DNA of 11,353 nt from JASFRS01 sp050114795 (GCA_050114795.1 JASFRS010000076.1:1-11353); one strand, 5' to 3'; shown: positions 1-7,347, numbered from the stretch's first letter. The notes: generated by a model not told the origin, from the sequence alone. A program made the numbers and translations.

Positions 1-1
1 T

Positions 2-427
2 CAGCTTGATGCAAAGGGAGAGCGTATTGGTATCTTATTTGGGCCGGAACGTTCGGGCCTTGAAAATGAGGATATTGCGGCCTCTGATGCCATATTATCG
101 GTGCCATTGAATGAAGAGTTCGGGTCATTAAATCTGGCGCAAGCTGTTGTGCTTTTCTCTTATGAGTGGTTCAAAGCGACTGACAATACAGCAGCACATC
201 GGTTGGAACGGGATTATTCTGGGCAGGCCACGAAGAAAGACATTCAAGGCCTGATTGATCATTTGGAAGATGCACTTGATGCGCGAGAGTATTTCTTCCC
301 GAAAGACCGTGCTCCTGTTATGCGCCGAACATTGAGAAATCTTATTCATCGCGCGGGTTTTACGTCCCAGGAAACCCAAACCTTACGCGGGGTTATTAAA
401 AAACTGGATTTATTTCCCCGAAAATAG
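2..427 (+). CDS. trmJ: tRNA (cytidine/uridine-2'-O-)-methyltransferase TrmJ, C-terminal part
   Basis: The gene is cut by the left edge of the window, and frame 2 is open from the first codon to the TAG at 425-427. The visible 141 residues carry the hallmarks of the SPOUT (SpoU) methyltransferase fold. They include the SAM-binding knot segment ILFGPERSGLEN, then ILSVPLNEEFGSLNLAQAV, in which the SLNLAQAV block is the family's third motif. The C-terminal extension (HLEDALDAREYFFP, then MRRTLRNLIHRAGF, then LRGVIKKL) matches the tail typical of bacterial TrmJ. TrmJ methylates the ribose of nucleotide 32 in tRNA anticodon loops in the cytoplasm, using S-adenosylmethionine. Only the N-terminal knot part is missing. 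A GTG at 101 opens a shorter frame but is internal to this domain and is not the start. No terminator is seen after the stop. The rpsD promoter begins about 10 bases downstream. Confidence 0.9.
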   Translation, partial: QLDAKGERIGILFGPERSGLENEDIAASDAILSVPLNEEFGSLNLAQAVVLFSYEWFKATDNTAAHRLERDYSGQATKKDIQGLIDHLEDALDAREYFFPKDRAPVMRRTLRNLIHRAGFTSQETQTLRGVIKKLDLFPRK

Positions 428-436
428 AGGGAAAGC

Positions 437-464
437 TTGACTTTATGGGGCCTGGGCTTATAAC
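437..464 (+). promoter_or_regulatory. sigma70-type promoter of rpsD
   Basis: TTGACT (437-442), a 16-base spacer and TATAAC (459-464) form a near-consensus housekeeping promoter in the gap between trmJ and rpsD. It is followed by a GC-rich discriminator, as is common for translation-machinery genes. The predicted transcript start is near 471, which leaves a leader of about 110 nt before rpsD. Confidence 0.65.
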
Positions 465-470
465 GCCCTT

Positions 471-580
471 GCCTAGAAAGAGCCCGCAGGTCGAGTGAAG
501 CGGTGCTCGCATCAGACAAAATCGGTTTGGTGGCGCGTTCTCGACATTGATTTTAAACATTTAGCGTTTCGGAGACGAAC
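471..580 (+). promoter_or_regulatory. rpsD 5' leader, possibly structured
   Basis: The predicted untranslated leader is long for a simple ribosome binding site. GTCGAG at 490-495 can pair perfectly with CTCGAC at 540-545, enclosing a smaller GCG/CGC hairpin (500-510). GGAG just before the ATG serves as Shine-Dalgarno. S4 is known in other bacteria to repress its own mRNA by binding a leader structure. Whether this leader does so is inference, and only the pairing is seen. Confidence 0.3.
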
Positions 581-1198
581 ATGAGTAAGCGGATTTCCGC
601 CAAATATAAAATTGACCGCCGCATGGGTGAAAACATCTGGGGTCGCCCTAAAAGCCCGGTTAATTCCCGCGAATATGGCCCAGGTCAACATGGCCAACGT
701 CGTAAAGGTAAATTGTCTGATTTCGGCATTCAGCTGCGCGCAAAGCAGAAGCTGAAAGGCTATTACGGCAATATCACTGAAAAACAATTCCGCCGGATTT
801 ATGCAGAAGCTGTTCGCGTAAAAGGCGATACTTCCGTTAACCTGATTGGTTTGTTGGAAAGCCGTTTGGACGCCATCATTTATCGTGCGAAATTTGTGCC
901 GACTGTATTCTCAGCCCGTCAATTCATCAACCATGGTCATGTCATGGTGAATGGTCGCAAAGTGAATATCGGTAGCTACCGCGTGAAAGTCGGTGACGTT
1001 ATCGAAGTTCGCCAAAAATCAAAGCAAATGAATTTGGTTCTGGAAGCTCAAGGCTCTAATGAACGTGATGTGCCGGAATATCTGGCTGTAGAAGGTGATG
1101 GCACGAAAGTCACCTATACGCGCGTTCCAACCATCGATGAAGTTCCTTATCCTGTTCGGATGGAACCAAATCTGGTCATCGAATTTTACTCCCGCTAA
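581..1198 (+). CDS. rpsD: 30S ribosomal protein S4
   Basis: This is a full-length 205-residue S4, the usual size. The N-terminal region (residues 1-92) has the signature block REYGPGQHGQRR followed by LRAKQKLKGYYG, and has no zinc-binding cysteines, so it is the cysteine-free form. The RNA-binding S4 domain spans about residues 93-155 (LLESRLDAIIYR, then ARQFINHGHVMVNGRKVNI). The protein binds 16S rRNA early in small-subunit assembly and contributes to decoding fidelity. The ATG at 581 is preceded by GGAG at a good distance. The gene stands alone between its own promoter and an intrinsic terminator rather than in the alpha operon with rpsM/rpsK/rpoA. This separate location is common in alphaproteobacteria. 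Confidence 0.98.
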   Translation: MSKRISAKYKIDRRMGENIWGRPKSPVNSREYGPGQHGQRRKGKLSDFGIQLRAKQKLKGYYGNITEKQFRRIYAEAVRVKGDTSVNLIGLLESRLDAIIYRAKFVPTVFSARQFINHGHVMVNGRKVNIGSYRVKVGDVIEVRQKSKQMNLVLEAQGSNERDVPEYLAVEGDGTKVTYTRVPTIDEVPYPVRMEPNLVIEFYSR

Positions 1199-1233
1199 GC
1201 TTGACGCGGTCAGCAAAAACGCTGAAGAATTTC

Positions 1234-1277
1234 AAAGGTCGGGATGGTGTAACGCTATCCCGGCCTTTATTTATTTT
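1234..1277 (+). terminator. intrinsic terminator after rpsD
   Basis: A 12-bp stem pairs 1234-1245 (AAAGGTCGGGAT) with 1257-1268 (ATCCCGGCCTTT), with one G-T wobble and an 11-base loop. It is followed by the T-rich tail TTTATTTATTTT. It lies 36 bases after the rpsD stop and 30 bases before the next gene, whose transcription therefore needs read-through or an unseen promoter. Confidence 0.85.
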
Positions 1278-1306
1278 AGATAGAAATCTGGAAGAGGGGT
1301 GGCGCA

Positions 1307-2587
1307 ATGGCTGCGCAGGACACAAAAGTGGATATTGAGAGCATTTTGGAATCTGCATTTGTAAAAGATGCAGCGGGAAAAAAAGCCGAAGCAAAGGCTT
1401 TGGTGGAAGAGGTTCTCGATATTGATCCAAATGAGCAGCGCGCTCTTTCATTCCTGGCGCAGGCCGCGGTTAAATCCCAAAAATTTGACGAAGCTATCAG
1501 CTATGTAACGCGCGTTATACAAATCGAACCGGATGTTGTTGGCCATCGTCACTCTCTTGGCCTTTGCTATGATTCTAAAAGGGATTTTGAGGCATCGGTG
1601 AAAACATATAGGGAAGCGATTGATCTCGACCCTTCGAACGCTGTGTCCTATCTCTTCTATGGGTGCGCTGCCACAATGGTGAATGAAGGTGCGCGGGCTG
1701 CGTCCGCCTTTTCTGCGGCCTTTCAATTGGACCCAGGAATGATGGCGGCACTGGAAAGTGGTGATATCCCTCCCGTCATGAGGGAACGTATCGAATTTGC
1801 GTCAAAGTTTCTTGAGAATGCACTGAATTCTCTGCATCAAGCGGCTGTTCAGGACACTGGAAAGCGTTTTCCCGGTGAAGACTTAGAACGGGTTGCAAAG
1901 GGCGTATGGGCTGGACAGGAAGTCAAATATAAAGACCCCAAACAACGCCCTACAGTCTTTTATATGCCCGACCTAAAGCCAAAACCGGTTTTTGATCGTG
2001 GAAGTTTTCGTTGGTTACCGGAATTAGAGCGCGCTCATATGGATATCCTGGCAGAATTTGAAGCGGCCAAGGGTAAAGCGCAGAGTGAAATGGGGCTGAC
2101 CGCGCATCTCGGCGCGCAAATTGAGGTTGAAGATCCGGATTTTTGGAAAACAATCCATCTCTATCGCAATACAACAGAAGTCGAAGAAAACACGGCGCTG
2201 TTCCCAAAAACAGTAGAGATATTAAAAGCTTTCCCGCTTTCTCAGTTAGGGGGACAAACCGTGTCTGCCTATTTCTCAACTCTGGCACCGGGTGCTCGCA
2301 TTCCCGGCCACCATGGGCAGGTGAACACCCATGCAACAGTGCATCTCCCGCTTGTCACCGATGAGAAGGCGCGCATTCAAATCGGCGACAAATGGTATAG
2401 CTGGCAGCAAGGCAAAGCATTTGTTTTCGACGACAGTTTTGAGCATCGCGTTGAAAACTTGGGTGATGAGCCGCGGGTCATGCTGGTATTCGAGATTTGG
2501 AATCCTTATCTCTCCCTGGCAGAGCGTACGGCTGTAGAGGCGAGCTTTGCACGGCGGAAGAATTGGTATGAAAACCGCGCCATCTAA
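1307..2587 (+). CDS. TPR-repeat aspartyl/asparaginyl beta-hydroxylase family protein
   Basis: This is a 426-residue two-part protein. Residues about 10-145 form roughly four tetratricopeptide repeats, with recurring A-x-x-x-Y/A and D/E-P boundaries such as VLDIDPN, VIQIEPD and AIDLDPS. Residues about 250-405 form a cupin-like Asp/Asn hydroxylase domain of the 2-oxoglutarate/Fe(II) oxygenase class. Set against human AspH, H335 and H380 match the two iron-binding histidines. G337 sits where other oxygenases have an acidic third ligand, H346 and S324 match co-substrate contacts, and R390 (ten residues after H380) matches the 2-oxoglutarate arginine. The segment between the first histidine and HLPL reads NTHATV and lacks the arginine usual there. 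No signal peptide is visible, so the protein is probably cytoplasmic. The TPRs probably present a protein or peptide substrate, which is unknown. The start has a good GAGGGG site. The last 20 bases overlap the acetyltransferase gene. The family call is firm and the activity is inferred. Confidence 0.88.
   Translation: MAAQDTKVDIESILESAFVKDAAGKKAEAKALVEEVLDIDPNEQRALSFLAQAAVKSQKFDEAISYVTRVIQIEPDVVGHRHSLGLCYDSKRDFEASVKTYREAIDLDPSNAVSYLFYGCAATMVNEGARAASAFSAAFQLDPGMMAALESGDIPPVMRERIEFASKFLENALNSLHQAAVQDTGKRFPGEDLERVAKGVWAGQEVKYKDPKQRPTVFYMPDLKPKPVFDRGSFRWLPELERAHMDILAEFEAAKGKAQSEMGLTAHLGAQIEVEDPDFWKTIHLYRNTTEVEENTALFPKTVEILKAFPLSQLGGQTVSAYFSTLAPGARIPGHHGQVNTHATVHLPLVTDEKARIQIGDKWYSWQQGKAFVFDDSFEHRVENLGDEPRVMLVFEIWNPYLSLAERTAVEASFARRKNWYENRAI
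2555..2560 (+). promoter_or_regulatory. ribosome binding site deciding the GNAT start
   Basis: CGGAAG lies 7 bases before the ATG at 2568, inside the end of the hydroxylase gene. It favours 2568 over the TTG at 2547 and the ATG at 2589, which directly follows the upstream stop codon and has no comparable site. Confidence 0.5.
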
Positions 2588-3560
2588 AATGCCGGGACTC
2601 ATCCGCCCAAATTTTCACTGGGACGATGAAGCGCTGTTCGCTCTGATGCGCCGATCCATTGCGGTCGGGAGCTTGGAGCCTTATGGGGCAGAAGCCGTCC
2701 GGCATTTGATTGATCCGGAAAACCCGGTCTTTGTCCTGAGAATACCTGCTCATGGATATGTCTATGAACAGGATGGCGAATTGCTGGGTCTATCCGGGTG
2801 GACCGAAGAAGAAAAACCAGGTTCCGCGCGCATAACTCATTGTTATGTCATACCGGAAGCTTTCGGAACGGGTACTGGGTATCAACTTCTTGGAACCGTA
2901 TTAGATCAAATTCGAAAAGAAGGGTTTGCGGATGTTTACCTTAGGGCCTCTCTTAATGCTGAAGGCTTTTATAAAAGATTTGGGTTCAAAAGGACCGGCA
3001 CTCACCAGTTGCCTATCACAGCGGACTGGTCAATCCCGGGTGCGGTGATGCAAGCACCGGAGATGAATGACTTTCAACTCTCACCAGGTCTAAATTTCAT
3101 TCGTGCCGCTCGTGATGAAGACGCGGATGGCATTATTGATCTGATTGGGCGGTGCTTCGAGGAATATGACGGTGTCTATCTGGACGTTGAAAACGAAGAA
3201 CCAATCCTAAAGATCTTTGGCAGTGGTTTTAAATCTGCGGGAGGGGAGTCCTGGGTTCTGGAGCGCGGGGGTGCCATCAAAGCCTGCGTTGGCTGGACTC
3301 CAATAGATGGCGGTGTGGAGCTGAAGAAGCTTTATCTCGACCAGGATCTGCGAGGTCAGGGTCTGGCGGAAATAATGATGGATTTGGTCATAGATGCCGC
3401 GCAGAAACGCGGCGCCAATAGGATTGAGCTGTGGAGTGATACGAAATTCACTCGTGCGCATCGTTTTTATGAGAAAAATGGATTTGAGCGCACACAGGAT
3501 CTGCGTGCGCTCAATGATATCTCGGATACGACTGAATATCGCTTTATCCGGAAATTATGA
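2568..3560 (+). CDS. tandem GNAT N-acetyltransferase (two GNAT domains)
   Basis: The 330-residue protein contains two Gcn5-related acetyltransferase units. The first (about 1-145) has the acetyl-CoA loop at 99-104, reading FGTGTG, followed by ASLNAEGFYKRFGF. The second (about 170-330) has the canonical RGQGLA at 262-267 and the end motif AHRFYEKNGFER. The first loop has F99 where the second unit has arginine R262. The N-terminal unit may therefore bind acetyl-CoA differently or be mainly structural. GNAT enzymes move an acyl group from CoA to an amine on a small molecule or protein, and the acceptor here cannot be predicted. The gene overlaps the hydroxylase gene by 20 bases, so the two are probably translationally coupled. 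Its stop overlaps the convergent grxD stop by 6 bases. The upstream TTG at 2547 is a less likely start. Confidence 0.85.
   Translation: MKTAPSKMPGLIRPNFHWDDEALFALMRRSIAVGSLEPYGAEAVRHLIDPENPVFVLRIPAHGYVYEQDGELLGLSGWTEEEKPGSARITHCYVIPEAFGTGTGYQLLGTVLDQIRKEGFADVYLRASLNAEGFYKRFGFKRTGTHQLPITADWSIPGAVMQAPEMNDFQLSPGLNFIRAARDEDADGIIDLIGRCFEEYDGVYLDVENEEPILKIFGSGFKSAGGESWVLERGGAIKACVGWTPIDGGVELKKLYLDQDLRGQGLAEIMMDLVIDAAQKRGANRIELWSDTKFTRAHRFYEKNGFERTQDLRALNDISDTTEYRFIRKL
3473..3514 (-). terminator. candidate terminator for the pur-bolA-grxD operon inside the GNAT gene
   Basis: A perfect 10-bp dyad pairs TTGAGCGCAC (3484-3493) with GTGCGCTCAA (3505-3514). A further CAG/CTG stem lies inside it after one A-C mismatch, closing on a 3-base loop. 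Read on the minus strand it lies 41 bases beyond the grxD stop and is followed, after about five bases, by TTTTTC. The delayed T run makes it an imperfect intrinsic terminator. The hairpin itself is strong. It falls within codons for about residues 306-316 of the acetyltransferase. Confidence 0.45.
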
Positions 3561-3890
3561 GGCGGGTTTTTTAACGCCTTTGTCGTTCAAAAAGCTTTCA
3601 AGTTCACCAGAGGCAAACATTTCACGCACGATATCACAGCCGCCGATAAATTCGCCTTTGACATAGACTTGCGGAATAGTTGGCCAGTTTGAAAATTCTT
3701 TAATACCTTGGCGCAATTCCGGGTCTTGAAGCACGTCATGCGAAGCATATTCAATGCCGACGCGCTCTAAAACGTCAACAACAGCGGCTGAAAAGCCACA
3801 TTGTGGGAATAGGGGTGTGCCTTTCATGAAAAGGACAACATCACTTTCGCCTACTTCTTTTTGAATGCGCTCATGTGTCGGATTAGTCAT
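3555..3890 (-). CDS. grxD: monothiol glutaredoxin, Grx4/GrxD type
   Basis: At 111 residues this is the normal length for a single-domain monothiol glutaredoxin. The active site is CGFS at residues 31-34, with the glutathione-contacting K23 before it, WPTIPQVYV (69-77) containing the cis-proline region, and the GGCDI motif (83-87). Such proteins bind a bridging [2Fe-2S] cluster with glutathione and pass or regulate clusters in the cytoplasm, commonly in complex with BolA. bolA lies 30 bases upstream in the same operon, which fits that partnership. The start ATG has AAGGA seven bases before it. The gene is the last of the pur operon and converges on the acetyltransferase gene with a 6-base overlap of the ends. 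Confidence 0.97.
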   Translation of the reverse strand: MTNPTHERIQKEVGESDVVLFMKGTPLFPQCGFSAAVVDVLERVGIEYASHDVLQDPELRQGIKEFSNWPTIPQVYVKGEFIGGCDIVREMFASGELESFLNDKGVKKPAS

Positions 3891-3920
3891 GTGAGTATCC
3901 TTGTTTTACCGATCCGTATT

Positions 3921-4157
3921 TTAATTATCTGGCGTACTAGTTTGCAGGGTTAAAGCATGGAGTTGTTCACCCATGCGTCCTTGCAAAGCTTCAAACACCA
4001 TTTGATGTTGTTTAATTCGTGTTTTGCCTTCAAAGGCTTTGGACACGACTTGAGCTGCATAATGATCTCCGTCCCCGGCAAGGTCTTGAATTGTGACCTT
4101 CGCGTCGGGAAGAGCCTCTTTTATCATCCGCTCAATATCGCGGGCGTCCATTGGCAT
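3921..4157 (-). CDS. bolA: BolA family protein
   Basis: The 78-residue protein has the BolA fold signature. It begins DARDIERMIKEALPDAKVTI and then has GDGDHYAAQVVS, in the loop that supplies a cluster ligand in glutaredoxin-BolA heterodimers. The conserved KQHQMVFEALQGRMGEQLHAL helix carries the invariant histidine. It is of the short BolA/IbaG-like class. The probable role is as partner of the adjacent CGFS glutaredoxin in [2Fe-2S] cluster handling or iron sensing. The first ATG (4157) is preferred over the one two codons later because GGAAG lies five bases before it. It follows purL by 27 bases and is probably co-transcribed with it. Confidence 0.95.
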   Translation of the reverse strand: MPMDARDIERMIKEALPDAKVTIQDLAGDGDHYAAQVVSKAFEGKTRIKQHQMVFEALQGRMGEQLHALTLQTSTPDN

Positions 4158-4184
4158 TTTAACTTCCTTCTTTGGCTTATTCGG

Positions 4185-6407
4185 TTAGACGCTGTCAGCT
4201 TTGCTCATATATTCTGGTAACCAGCTTTCATGAGCGTCTTTAAGTTCGCTTACGGATATGGTCATCACGTCAGCGATTGTCAAATCATTCCCACCGACGG
4301 CACCCAACTCAACAAGTGGTACGCTTTGCTGTTTTGCCTGTTCAAGCAAAGATGCCATATTTTCAGGCGCGATGCATATAATATAGCGCGCCTGGTCCTC
4401 TCCGAAAAGCCATCCATGCAAAGGCAATTGATCTGCGATGTTCTTAATGTCAGCTCCAAAGCCGGACGCCATCGCCATTTCTGCAAGGGCGACGGCTAGG
4501 CCGCCATCAGAAATGTCATGCACGGCATGGGTTAAACCTGTTTCAATAAGCTGGCGGACGAAATTCCCGTTGCGCTTTTCAACGGTCAAATCAACGGGAG
4601 GTGGAGCACCTTCTTCGCGACCCAGAATTTCTCGCAAATAAAGGGACGATTCCAAATGGGCTTTGGTCTCACCAACGCAGAAAATATGATCACCGGGCTT
4701 GCTGAACGCTAAAGACGCCCGCTTCGATGCATCTTTAATCAAGCCCACGCCGCCAATGGCGGGTGTCGGTAAAATCGCACGGCCATTTGTTTCATTATAA
4801 AGAGAGACATTGCCTGAAACGACGGGGTAATCGAGTGCCCTACAGGCTTCTCCAATGCCCCTTATGGCGGCCACGAACTGACCCATAATTTCAGGGCGCT
4901 GTGGATTACCGAAATTCAAACAGTTGGTAATTGCCAAAGGGGTTGCGCCCACTGCGGTAATATTCCGCCATGTTTCAGCCACCGCTTGTTTAGCGCCTTC
5001 AAATGCATCGGCCTCGCAATAACGAGGTGTGACATCTGTTGATATGGCGAGCGCCTTATCGGTGTCATGCACCCGTACAACCGCCGCATCGCCCCCTGGG
5101 CGGCCAATGGTGTCCGCCATGACCATATGGTCATATTGTTCCCAAATCCAACGCTTGGAACAGAGGTCTGGACAGCCAATAAGTTGCTTCAAAGCAGCGC
5201 CGTAATCCTCAACGGATTCTATATTTGTTATCGCAGGCGCTTGAGGTTGTTTCGGTAATTCAAAAGGTCGTTCATAAGCAGGTGCTGCGTCAGCCAAAGC
5301 GTCAATCGGCAAATCACAAACCACCTCACCATCGAACTCCAGCACGAGATGTTTGGTGTCGGTTAAATGCCCAATGACAGCGAAGTCTAAGCCCCATTTT
5401 TCAAATATGGCGCGCGCAAAGTCCTGTTTTTCAGGGCGCAGCACCATCAACATCCGTTCCTGGCTTTCAGACAGCATCATTTCATAGGGAACCATGCCTT
5501 CTTCGCGGCAGGGAACTTCATTCATATTCAAATGAATGCCCACACCGCCTTTAGATGCCATTTCAACGGAAGAAGATGTAAGACCCGCTGCGCCCATATC
5601 TTGAATGGCGATAATGGCATCGGAAGCCATTAATTCCAAGCAGGCCTCAATCAGTAGTTTTTCCGTAAATGGATCACCCACTTGAACGGTTGGTCGTTTC
5701 TCATCAGCATCATCGGAGAATTCGGCTGATGCCATGGTCGCGCCGTGAATACCGTCCCGCCCCGTTTTGGACCCCACATAAACAACAGGATTACCGACAC
5801 CGGCTGCTGCTGAGTAAAAAATCTTATCCTGATCTGCAAGTCCCACATTCATCGCATTAACGAGGATATTCCCATTATATGCAGCATGAAAATTCGTCTC
5901 ACCGCCAACGGTTGGAACACCAACGCAATTGCCATACCCGCCAATGCCGGCAACAACGCCGGCTAAAAGGTGGCGGGTTTTCTCATGGCTGGCCTCACCA
6001 AAACGTAAGGCATTCATATTGGCAATGGGGCGCGCACCCATTGTGAACACATCGCGTAAAATCCCACCAACACCTGTTGCTGCGCCCTGATAGGGCTCAA
6101 TGAAACTGGGGTGGTTGTGGCTTTCCATTTTAAAAATGGCAGCCTGATTGTCGCCGATATCAATAACGCCCGCATTCTCGCCCGGCCCTTGAATAACCCA
6201 GGGGGCTTTTGTGGGCAGTGTTTTTAAATGCACGCGGGAGGATTTATAGGAACAATGCTCCGACCACATGACAGAGAAAATCCCTAATTCCGTTAAATTG
6301 GGAGTTCGGCCCATATGGCCTAAAATCTGCTCATATTCGGACGGTGATAGTCCGTGGTCTTTGATGAGTTGTTCGGAAATTTCAGGTGATGGGTTCTGCT
6401 TGTGCAT
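4185..6407 (-). CDS. purL: phosphoribosylformylglycinamidine synthase subunit PurL
   Basis: At 740 residues this is the small PurL type, which works with separate PurQ and PurS, and not the roughly 1,300-residue fused enzyme of gammaproteobacteria. It catalyses ATP-dependent conversion of FGAR to FGAM in the fourth step of purine synthesis, using ammonia delivered from PurQ. Visible motifs are WSEHCSYKSS with the conserved H51, GDNQAAIFKMESHNHPS (85-101) for substrate and nucleotide binding, and DMGAAGLTSSS. In the second AIRS-like half there are NCLNFGNPQRPE, VVSGNVSLYNET and HDISDGGLAVALAEM. The order of two repeated AIRS-type N and C halves is complete, with no frameshift. The ATG has a modest GAGACGG site. 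It lies 29 bases after purQ and 27 bases before bolA. Confidence 0.98.
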   Translation of the reverse strand: MHKQNPSPEISEQLIKDHGLSPSEYEQILGHMGRTPNLTELGIFSVMWSEHCSYKSSRVHLKTLPTKAPWVIQGPGENAGVIDIGDNQAAIFKMESHNHPSFIEPYQGAATGVGGILRDVFTMGARPIANMNALRFGEASHEKTRHLLAGVVAGIGGYGNCVGVPTVGGETNFHAAYNGNILVNAMNVGLADQDKIFYSAAAGVGNPVVYVGSKTGRDGIHGATMASAEFSDDADEKRPTVQVGDPFTEKLLIEACLELMASDAIIAIQDMGAAGLTSSSVEMASKGGVGIHLNMNEVPCREEGMVPYEMMLSESQERMLMVLRPEKQDFARAIFEKWGLDFAVIGHLTDTKHLVLEFDGEVVCDLPIDALADAAPAYERPFELPKQPQAPAITNIESVEDYGAALKQLIGCPDLCSKRWIWEQYDHMVMADTIGRPGGDAAVVRVHDTDKALAISTDVTPRYCEADAFEGAKQAVAETWRNITAVGATPLAITNCLNFGNPQRPEIMGQFVAAIRGIGEACRALDYPVVSGNVSLYNETNGRAILPTPAIGGVGLIKDASKRASLAFSKPGDHIFCVGETKAHLESSLYLREILGREEGAPPPVDLTVEKRNGNFVRQLIETGLTHAVHDISDGGLAVALAEMAMASGFGADIKNIADQLPLHGWLFGEDQARYIICIAPENMASLLEQAKQQSVPLVELGAVGGNDLTIADVMTISVSELKDAHESWLPEYMSKADSV

Positions 6408-6436
6408 TTCAACCGTCTCTTTGAGGAAAGCAATAA

Positions 6437-7099
6437 CTAGTTAAGAGCGCTCACTAGGCTTTCGAATACCAAACGCCCGTCTGTGCCGCCCAGATCTTCA
6501 TCAATGAGGCGTTCAGGGTGAGGCATCATGCCCAATATAGACCCGGATTTATTAGTGATACCGGCGATATCATGTGCCGAGCCATTTGGGTTGCCTTGAT
6601 ATCTAAAGGCAATTTGGCGATTGTCTTCCAATTCTTTTAATACGGCTTCATCAGCGAAATAATTACCGTCATGATGAGCGATAGGGATCGTAATTTCCGC
6701 ACCAGCGTTAAAAGCATTTGTGAAGGCTGTTTGGCTGTTTTCAACCGTCAAAGTAACATCTTTGCAAAGGAAATGCAGTCCGGCATTGCGCATGAGAACG
6801 CCGGGCAATAAGCCCGCGTCTGTCAAAATCTGAAAGCCGTTACAAATGCCAAGTGTAGGCGTGCCATCATTTGCCTGTTTCACGACTTCTTTCATGATAG
6901 GAGACCGCGCGGCAATTGCACCTGAACGCAAATAATCGCCAAAAGAAAACCCACCGGGTAAAACAATCAGGTCGGTTTTGGGGAGAGTGCTATCGCCATG
7001 CCAGATCATTTCAGGCGTTACACCCGTAATTTTCTCAAGTGCGACTTTGACATCGCGATCGCAATTAGAACCGGGGAAGACAATAACAGCGGCTTTCAT
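6437..7099 (-). CDS. purQ: phosphoribosylformylglycinamidine synthase subunit PurQ (glutaminase)
   Basis: The 220-residue class I glutamine amidotransferase opens MKAAVIVFPGSNCDRD, typical of PurQ. The nucleophile is C86 in LGICNGFQIL, and the H194/E196 pair in MMPHPERL completes the triad. GGFSFGDYLRSGAIAA supplies the oxyanion region. PurQ hydrolyses glutamine and channels ammonia to PurL within the PurLQS complex. A GTG two codons upstream (7105) could also open the frame, but GAGAG sits only 1 base before it and is ideally placed for the ATG at 7099. The gene follows the purS stop by 8 bases, so coupling is likely. Confidence 0.97.
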   Translation of the reverse strand: MKAAVIVFPGSNCDRDVKVALEKITGVTPEMIWHGDSTLPKTDLIVLPGGFSFGDYLRSGAIAARSPIMKEVVKQANDGTPTLGICNGFQILTDAGLLPGVLMRNAGLHFLCKDVTLTVENSQTAFTNAFNAGAEITIPIAHHDGNYFADEAVLKELEDNRQIAFRYQGNPNGSAHDIAGITNKSGSILGMMPHPERLIDEDLGGTDGRLVFESLVSALN

Positions 7100-7104
7100 C
7101 TGCA

Positions 7105-7109
7105 CTCTC
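7105..7109 (-). promoter_or_regulatory. ribosome binding site deciding the purQ start
   Basis: GAGAG, overlapping the purS stop codon, lies five bases before the ATG at 7099. It is too close to the GTG at 7105 to serve it. This supports the 220-residue PurQ. Confidence 0.5.
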
Positions 7110-7347
7110 AGTCGATATCAATTTGGTAGTTTTCAATAACCGTATTCGCAAGAAGCTTCCGGCACATCTGGTCAACCGTTTGTTCCGCTGTCGCTCTGTC
7201 TTGTGCGTCCAATTCAATTTCAATGAATTTACCTTGGCGAACGTCACCGACGCCGGAAAAACCCAGATCGCCCAGGGCGTGGGCGATTGCCTTGCCTTGA
7301 GGGTCAAGAACGCCGGATTTCAATGTGATATGAACACGGGCCTTCAT
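7108..7347 (-). CDS. purS: phosphoribosylformylglycinamidine synthase subunit PurS
   Basis: The 79-residue protein is the small bridging subunit of the FGAM synthase complex. It starts MKARVHITLKSGVLDPQGKA, which is the family signature. It continues with ALGDLGFSGVGDVRQGKFIEIEL and ends in the helix with CRKLLANTVIENYQI. PurS dimers hold PurL and PurQ together and are thought to help form the ammonia path. The start codon shares one base with the purC stop (TGATG), so translation is almost certainly coupled to purC. Confidence 0.97.
   Translation of the reverse strand: MKARVHITLKSGVLDPQGKAIAHALGDLGFSGVGDVRQGKFIEIELDAQDRATAEQTVDQMCRKLLANTVIENYQIDID

Noticed and set aside
128..379. Antisense and out-of-frame open frames overlapping trmJ, and similar ones over rpsD, purL, purC and the dehydrogenase
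   Set aside because: They lie wholly within well-recognised genes, have no ribosome sites and show no protein-like motifs, so they are shadows of the true frames.
1201..1229. TTGACG just after rpsD as a promoter for the hydroxylase gene
   Set aside because: No acceptable -10 element lies 16-18 bases downstream, and the terminator at 1234-1277 would then sit within the transcript.
3560..3585. Possible plus-strand terminator after the acetyltransferase (AGGCG / CGCCT with T residues)
   Set aside because: The stem is only 5 bp with a 10-base loop, and only three T residues follow the stem. Most of the T run is in the loop.
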